Below the pieces are notes generated by a model. It ran no database searches and was not told where the DNA came from. It saw only the letters and a list, made by a program, of their open reading frames with translations. From an uncultured Eubacterium sp. (lineage in GTDB: Bacteria; Bacillota; Clostridia; Lachnospirales; Lachnospiraceae), in the NCBI GenBank assembly GCA_958446835.1, contig CAUCXT010000012.1, positions 1 through 64,000 of the forward strand: 64,000 bases of DNA, written 5' to 3'. Shown here piece after piece: positions 61,874 to 64,000 of this stretch. The position numbers and the translations under genes were made by a program. Each line of letters starts with the position of its first letter. Position 1 is the stretch's first letter.

Positions 61874-61913
61874 ACTCGTATCGGTAAAATAAGAATAAGT
61901 TTGGAGGATACAC

Positions 61914-62300
61914 ATGAGTAAAAGAACAGTATTTACAGAGTTAAGCGTATGCGAAACTTTAATAATGAGACAGATTTGGGCTTATGAAGGTGATATCCCT
62001 GTACAGACTTTGATAGTTAAGCTTAACGAGGAGTATGGCAAGAATTATGCAAGAACCACAGTTGTAACATTCCTTTCAAAGCTTAAGGATAAGAAGTTTG
62101 TAGAGACATACCGTATTGGAAAGATGTCTTTTGCGAAGGCACTTCGCACAGAGGAGGACTACAGACGCAAGGTTATCCAGGACGATACAGACTTCTGGTT
62201 TGACGGCAAGCCATCAGCATATCTCGCTTCATATCTTGAGGACAGAAAGATTTCCAAGGAAGAAGCAGATAAGATCAGAGAGCTTATTAAGAACGCATAG
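61914..62300 (+). CDS. BlaI/MecI/CopY-type transcriptional regulator
   Basis: A 128-residue winged-helix protein: LSVCETLIMRQIWAYEGDIPVQTLIVKLNEEYGKNYARTTVVTFLSKLKDKKFVETYRIGKMSFAKAL is a clear BlaI/Penicillinase-repressor domain, followed by a helical dimer end. No BlaR-type sensor protease or beta-lactamase lies beside it, so it probably answers another signal. It has its own promoter and terminator (monocistronic). Confidence 0.88.
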   Translation: MSKRTVFTELSVCETLIMRQIWAYEGDIPVQTLIVKLNEEYGKNYARTTVVTFLSKLKDKKFVETYRIGKMSFAKALRTEEDYRRKVIQDDTDFWFDGKPSAYLASYLEDRKISKEEADKIRELIKNA

Positions 62301-62339
62301 TTACAGCATTGTTTAGTTAGTAATATCTTGTTAAGGTAT

Positions 62340-62388
62340 ATGACAATATAATGAATAATACCGATGGCATGGATATTGTCATTTTTTT
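62340..62388 (+). terminator. Intrinsic terminator after the BlaI-type gene
   Basis: ATGACAATAT (62340-62349) and ATATTGTCAT (62373-62382) form a perfect 10-bp stem followed by a T-run. Confidence 0.82.
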
Positions 62389-62527
62389 AATGACTGGTAC
62401 AAGGTGTGGCGGGGTGTGCTGTAATCAGGCAGCAGCCCCACAAAAGCATGATTTTAAATGACACAGATAAGACGGATTTAATTTACTTGAGATTAAGGTA
62501 CATATTGGAATATGTTTTAGATATCAT
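62389..62527 (+). other. Gap with possible small RNA
   Basis: No gene seen. GTGG-GGGG...TGCTG pairs with CAGCA-GCCCCAC (about 62407-62442), and the stretch ends at an orphan terminator (62528-62560) lying ahead of the GNAT gene's own promoter. A short non-coding transcript could end there. Confidence 0.35.
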
Positions 62528-62560
62528 GGATGGGCAGCTTATGCGGCTCATCCTTTTTTT
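62528..62560 (+). terminator. Orphan intrinsic terminator
   Basis: GGATGGGC (from 62528) pairs with GCTCATCC (to 62553) with a G-U pair, then seven T. No annotated gene lies directly upstream. Confidence 0.7.
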
Positions 62561-62602
62561 GTGGGAGCACATGTTCTGTTAGGTTTTGTGGCAAAACAGA
62601 AG

Positions 62603-62631
62603 TTGCGCAAAGGAAGCGTATTGTTTATAAT
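62603..62631 (+). promoter_or_regulatory. Candidate promoter of the GNAT gene
   Basis: TTGCGC (62603-62608), 17-bp spacer, TATAAT (62626-62631). Transcription would start near 62638, at the edge of the GGGAGG ribosome site (62638-62643), so the leader would be very short. Confidence 0.55.
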
Positions 62632-62649
62632 ATGCATGGGAGGCTCGCT

Positions 62650-63195
62650 ATGCTTTTTCAGTATGAGACAGAAAATTTGGTTTTAAAAATATTAGATGAG
62701 AAATACAGCAGGGATGTTCTTGAATTTTATATAGAGGGAGATTCCTATTTTGGCGCAATGGAGCCGGAACGGATAGATGGATTTTACACAAGAGATTATC
62801 ATAAAAGATTACTAGAATATGAAGAGAAAAGCTATATCGCGGGAAGAAGTGCAAGATACTATATATATGAAAAGGGGAATCCTTGGCGCATAATAGGCAC
62901 TGCGGCAATCAGAAATATTGTGAGGGGGAGCTTCATGTCCGCTACGATAGGATATAAGCTTCTACCTGAATACACGGGAAGAGGCTATGCCACTCAGGCA
63001 GTGAAAAGATTGACGGATGAGGCAATCATGGATGAGGAGCTTCACAGGATTGTAGCGTATGTGCAGCCTGATAATATAGCCTCGATAAGGGTACTTGAAA
63101 AGTGCGGTTTTGAGTGTGAAGGAATTGCGCGTGATTATGCAATGTTAAAGGGAAGGTGGCATGACCATGCAATCTATGCAAGAATTGGGAAATAA
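62650..63195 (+). CDS. GNAT-family N-acetyltransferase (RimJ-like)
   Basis: A 181-residue acetyltransferase. GNAT motifs: IIGTAAIRNI, SATIGYKLLPEYTGRGYATQAVKRLTDEAI (acetyl-CoA loop, GRGYA), HRIVAYVQPDNIASIRVLEKCGFECEGIARDYAMLKGRWHDHAIYA. This is the RimJ/RimL branch, which acetylates protein N-termini or small molecules; the substrate is unknown. The open frame starts at 62530, but ATG 62650 has GGGAGG upstream and matches the family's start. It overlaps tadA by 35 bp. Confidence 0.88.
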   Translation: MLFQYETENLVLKILDEKYSRDVLEFYIEGDSYFGAMEPERIDGFYTRDYHKRLLEYEEKSYIAGRSARYYIYEKGNPWRIIGTAAIRNIVRGSFMSATIGYKLLPEYTGRGYATQAVKRLTDEAIMDEELHRIVAYVQPDNIASIRVLEKCGFECEGIARDYAMLKGRWHDHAIYARIGK

Positions 63196-63706
63196 TAATT
63201 TAGATGATATAAGATACATGAAGGAGGCGATACGTCAGGCGAAAAAGGCAGCTAAGCTTAAAGAGGTGCCGATAGGCTGTGTTATTGTCTACGATGGAAA
63301 AATAATAGCCCGCGGCTATAACAGGAGAAACACTGATAAGAGTACGCTTGCGCACGCTGAGATTGCCGCCATTAAAAAGGCAAGCAGGGTGATTGGCGAC
63401 TGGCGGCTCGAGGACTGCACCATGTACGTCACGCTAGAGCCATGCCAGATGTGCTCCGGAGCAATAGTTCAGGCGCGTATTCCGAGGGTTGTGATAGGAA
63501 CAATGAACGCCAAGGCGGGCTGTGCGGGGTCGGTCATAAACATTCTCCAGATGGAGGGCTTCAATCATCGCGTTGATATAACAAAGGGTGTTCTGATGGA
63601 AGAATGCCGCGATATGATGCAGGCATTTTTTAAGCAGCTCAGGCTTGAAAAGGCAAAAGAAAAGCAGATTGACAGTGAGGAGAAAGAGAAGGAAAAACAG
63701 ATATGA
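63161..63706 (+). CDS. tadA: tRNA-specific adenosine deaminase TadA
   Basis: Converts A34 to inosine in tRNA-Arg. Zinc-binding and catalytic motifs: HAEIAAIKKAS (H and catalytic E) and PCQMCSGAIVQARI (two Cys). VPIGCVIV, GRGYNRRN-like IIARGYNRRN and GCAGSVINILQ also fit. The C-terminal tail is Lys/Glu rich. ATG 63161 or 63167 are both possible starts behind GGAAGGTGG, so the N-terminus is uncertain. It overlaps the GNAT gene by 35 bp and the next gene by 4 bp (ATGA). Confidence 0.92.
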   Translation: MTMQSMQELGNNNLDDIRYMKEAIRQAKKAAKLKEVPIGCVIVYDGKIIARGYNRRNTDKSTLAHAEIAAIKKASRVIGDWRLEDCTMYVTLEPCQMCSGAIVQARIPRVVIGTMNAKAGCAGSVINILQMEGFNHRVDITKGVLMEECRDMMQAFFKQLRLEKAKEKQIDSEEKEKEKQI

Positions 63707-64000
63707 AAAAGATTATTCTCAGAGTATTAAGTTTTATAGGAGTCACGCTTCTTATGCTGGTTCTCTGTTTGTACTGTGTTATGTGGGTAGTTACAAAGGG
63801 ACCATCGGAACAGGCAAAGAATCTTTTTGTTCTGTCCGTGCGTGAGACAAGCATGGCAGGTTTTTTAGCCAACATATATTGCTCAAAGGCAGAAATAGCG
63901 GCGATTGAGGAGGGAAACAAGGTAAAGTACCTCGATGAGGCGGTGGACACATCGCTGATTAAGATTGACAGGGATGCAACAGGGGATAAGAAGGATTTTA
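63703..64000 (+). CDS. Membrane-anchored protein, partial (possible phosphodiester glycosidase)
   Basis: Runs off the window after about 99 residues. N-terminal membrane helix (IILRVLSFIGVTLLMLVLCLYCVMWV) followed by KGPSEQAKNLFVLSVRETSMAGFLANIYCSKAEIAAIEEGNKV. This beginning resembles, from memory, Clostridia proteins with a phosphodiester glycosidase (NAGPA-type) domain, but that domain would lie beyond the edge. It is coupled to tadA by a 4-bp overlap. Confidence 0.6.
   Translation, partial: MKKIILRVLSFIGVTLLMLVLCLYCVMWVVTKGPSEQAKNLFVLSVRETSMAGFLANIYCSKAEIAAIEEGNKVKYLDEAVDTSLIKIDRDATGDKKDF

Overview
The window looks like chromosome from a Gram-positive anaerobe of the Clostridia, most likely a Lachnospiraceae gut bacterium (Roseburia, Coprococcus, Butyrivibrio or a relative). 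I infer this from frequent AGA/AGG arginine codons, strong AGGAGG ribosome sites, pyruvate formate-lyase with its activase, MecA, VTC/CotH proteins, lipoproteins and ABC importers without their own ATPase, and no outer-membrane genes. No tRNA, rRNA, insertion sequence, phage gene or CRISPR array was seen. Genus assignment is inference.

Layout. (1) 1-5293: a divergent ThyX, an SGNH-esterase lipoprotein, and a minus-strand pair of glycogen debranching enzyme and AraC regulator. (2) 5723-26919: a long plus-strand beta-mannan/beta-glucan locus. It has a secreted CBM+GH26 mannanase, two YesL-like proteins, two complete pairs of sugar-ABC permeases, two solute-binding proteins (one a 996-residue fusion with carbohydrate-binding-like modules), an NHL-repeat/TPR membrane protein, a Yip1-like membrane protein, a DUF5696-type protein, a lipoprotein with three repeated domains, a LacI regulator, and a cytoplasmic GH130 phosphorylase and GH5 glucanase. 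The outline is extracellular cutting, uptake of oligosaccharides through two importers that must borrow an ATPase, then intracellular phosphorolysis and hydrolysis. (3) 27149-31842: gdpP (c-di-AMP phosphodiesterase), rplI, dnaB and a MerR-type gene. (4) 31980-35924, minus strand: a fermentation cluster with a split pyruvate formate-lyase. The 702-residue main chain lacks the glycyl-radical domain, which is encoded by a separate 81-residue gene; a degenerate paralogue lies between them, followed by pflA and a ferredoxin. (5) 36402-40722: a DUF1858 protein, an intergenic repeat, mecA, and an overlapping pair of Ser/Thr kinase and ParA-like proteins with altered P-loops. (6) 40927-43643: a GH18 cell-wall hydrolase and a CwlD-type amidase. 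(7) 43712-56134: a tight nine-gene operon with a Gram-positive-type Pel exopolysaccharide machine (PelD fused to a degenerate SDR domain, PelE, a PelA-like deacetylase, PelF, PelG) followed by CotH kinase, VTC polyphosphate-polymerase-like, DUF4956 and DUF4832 genes. (8) 56515-64000: housekeeping genes (metG, tatD, rsmA, tadA), a DUF6128-like protein, a BlaI-type regulator, a GNAT acetyltransferase and a partial membrane protein at the edge.

The strongest candidates for something under-described are the Pel operon extended by CotH-VTC-DUF4956-DUF4832; the NHL/Yip1/DUF5696 module between the two importers; the split pyruvate formate-lyase, whose two pieces both carry a duplicated 3' end; and the kinase/pseudo-ParA pair. 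Several non-coding structures also stand out: a four-copy 63-bp tandem repeat, a 140-bp nested palindrome and a roughly 135-bp degenerate tandem repeat.
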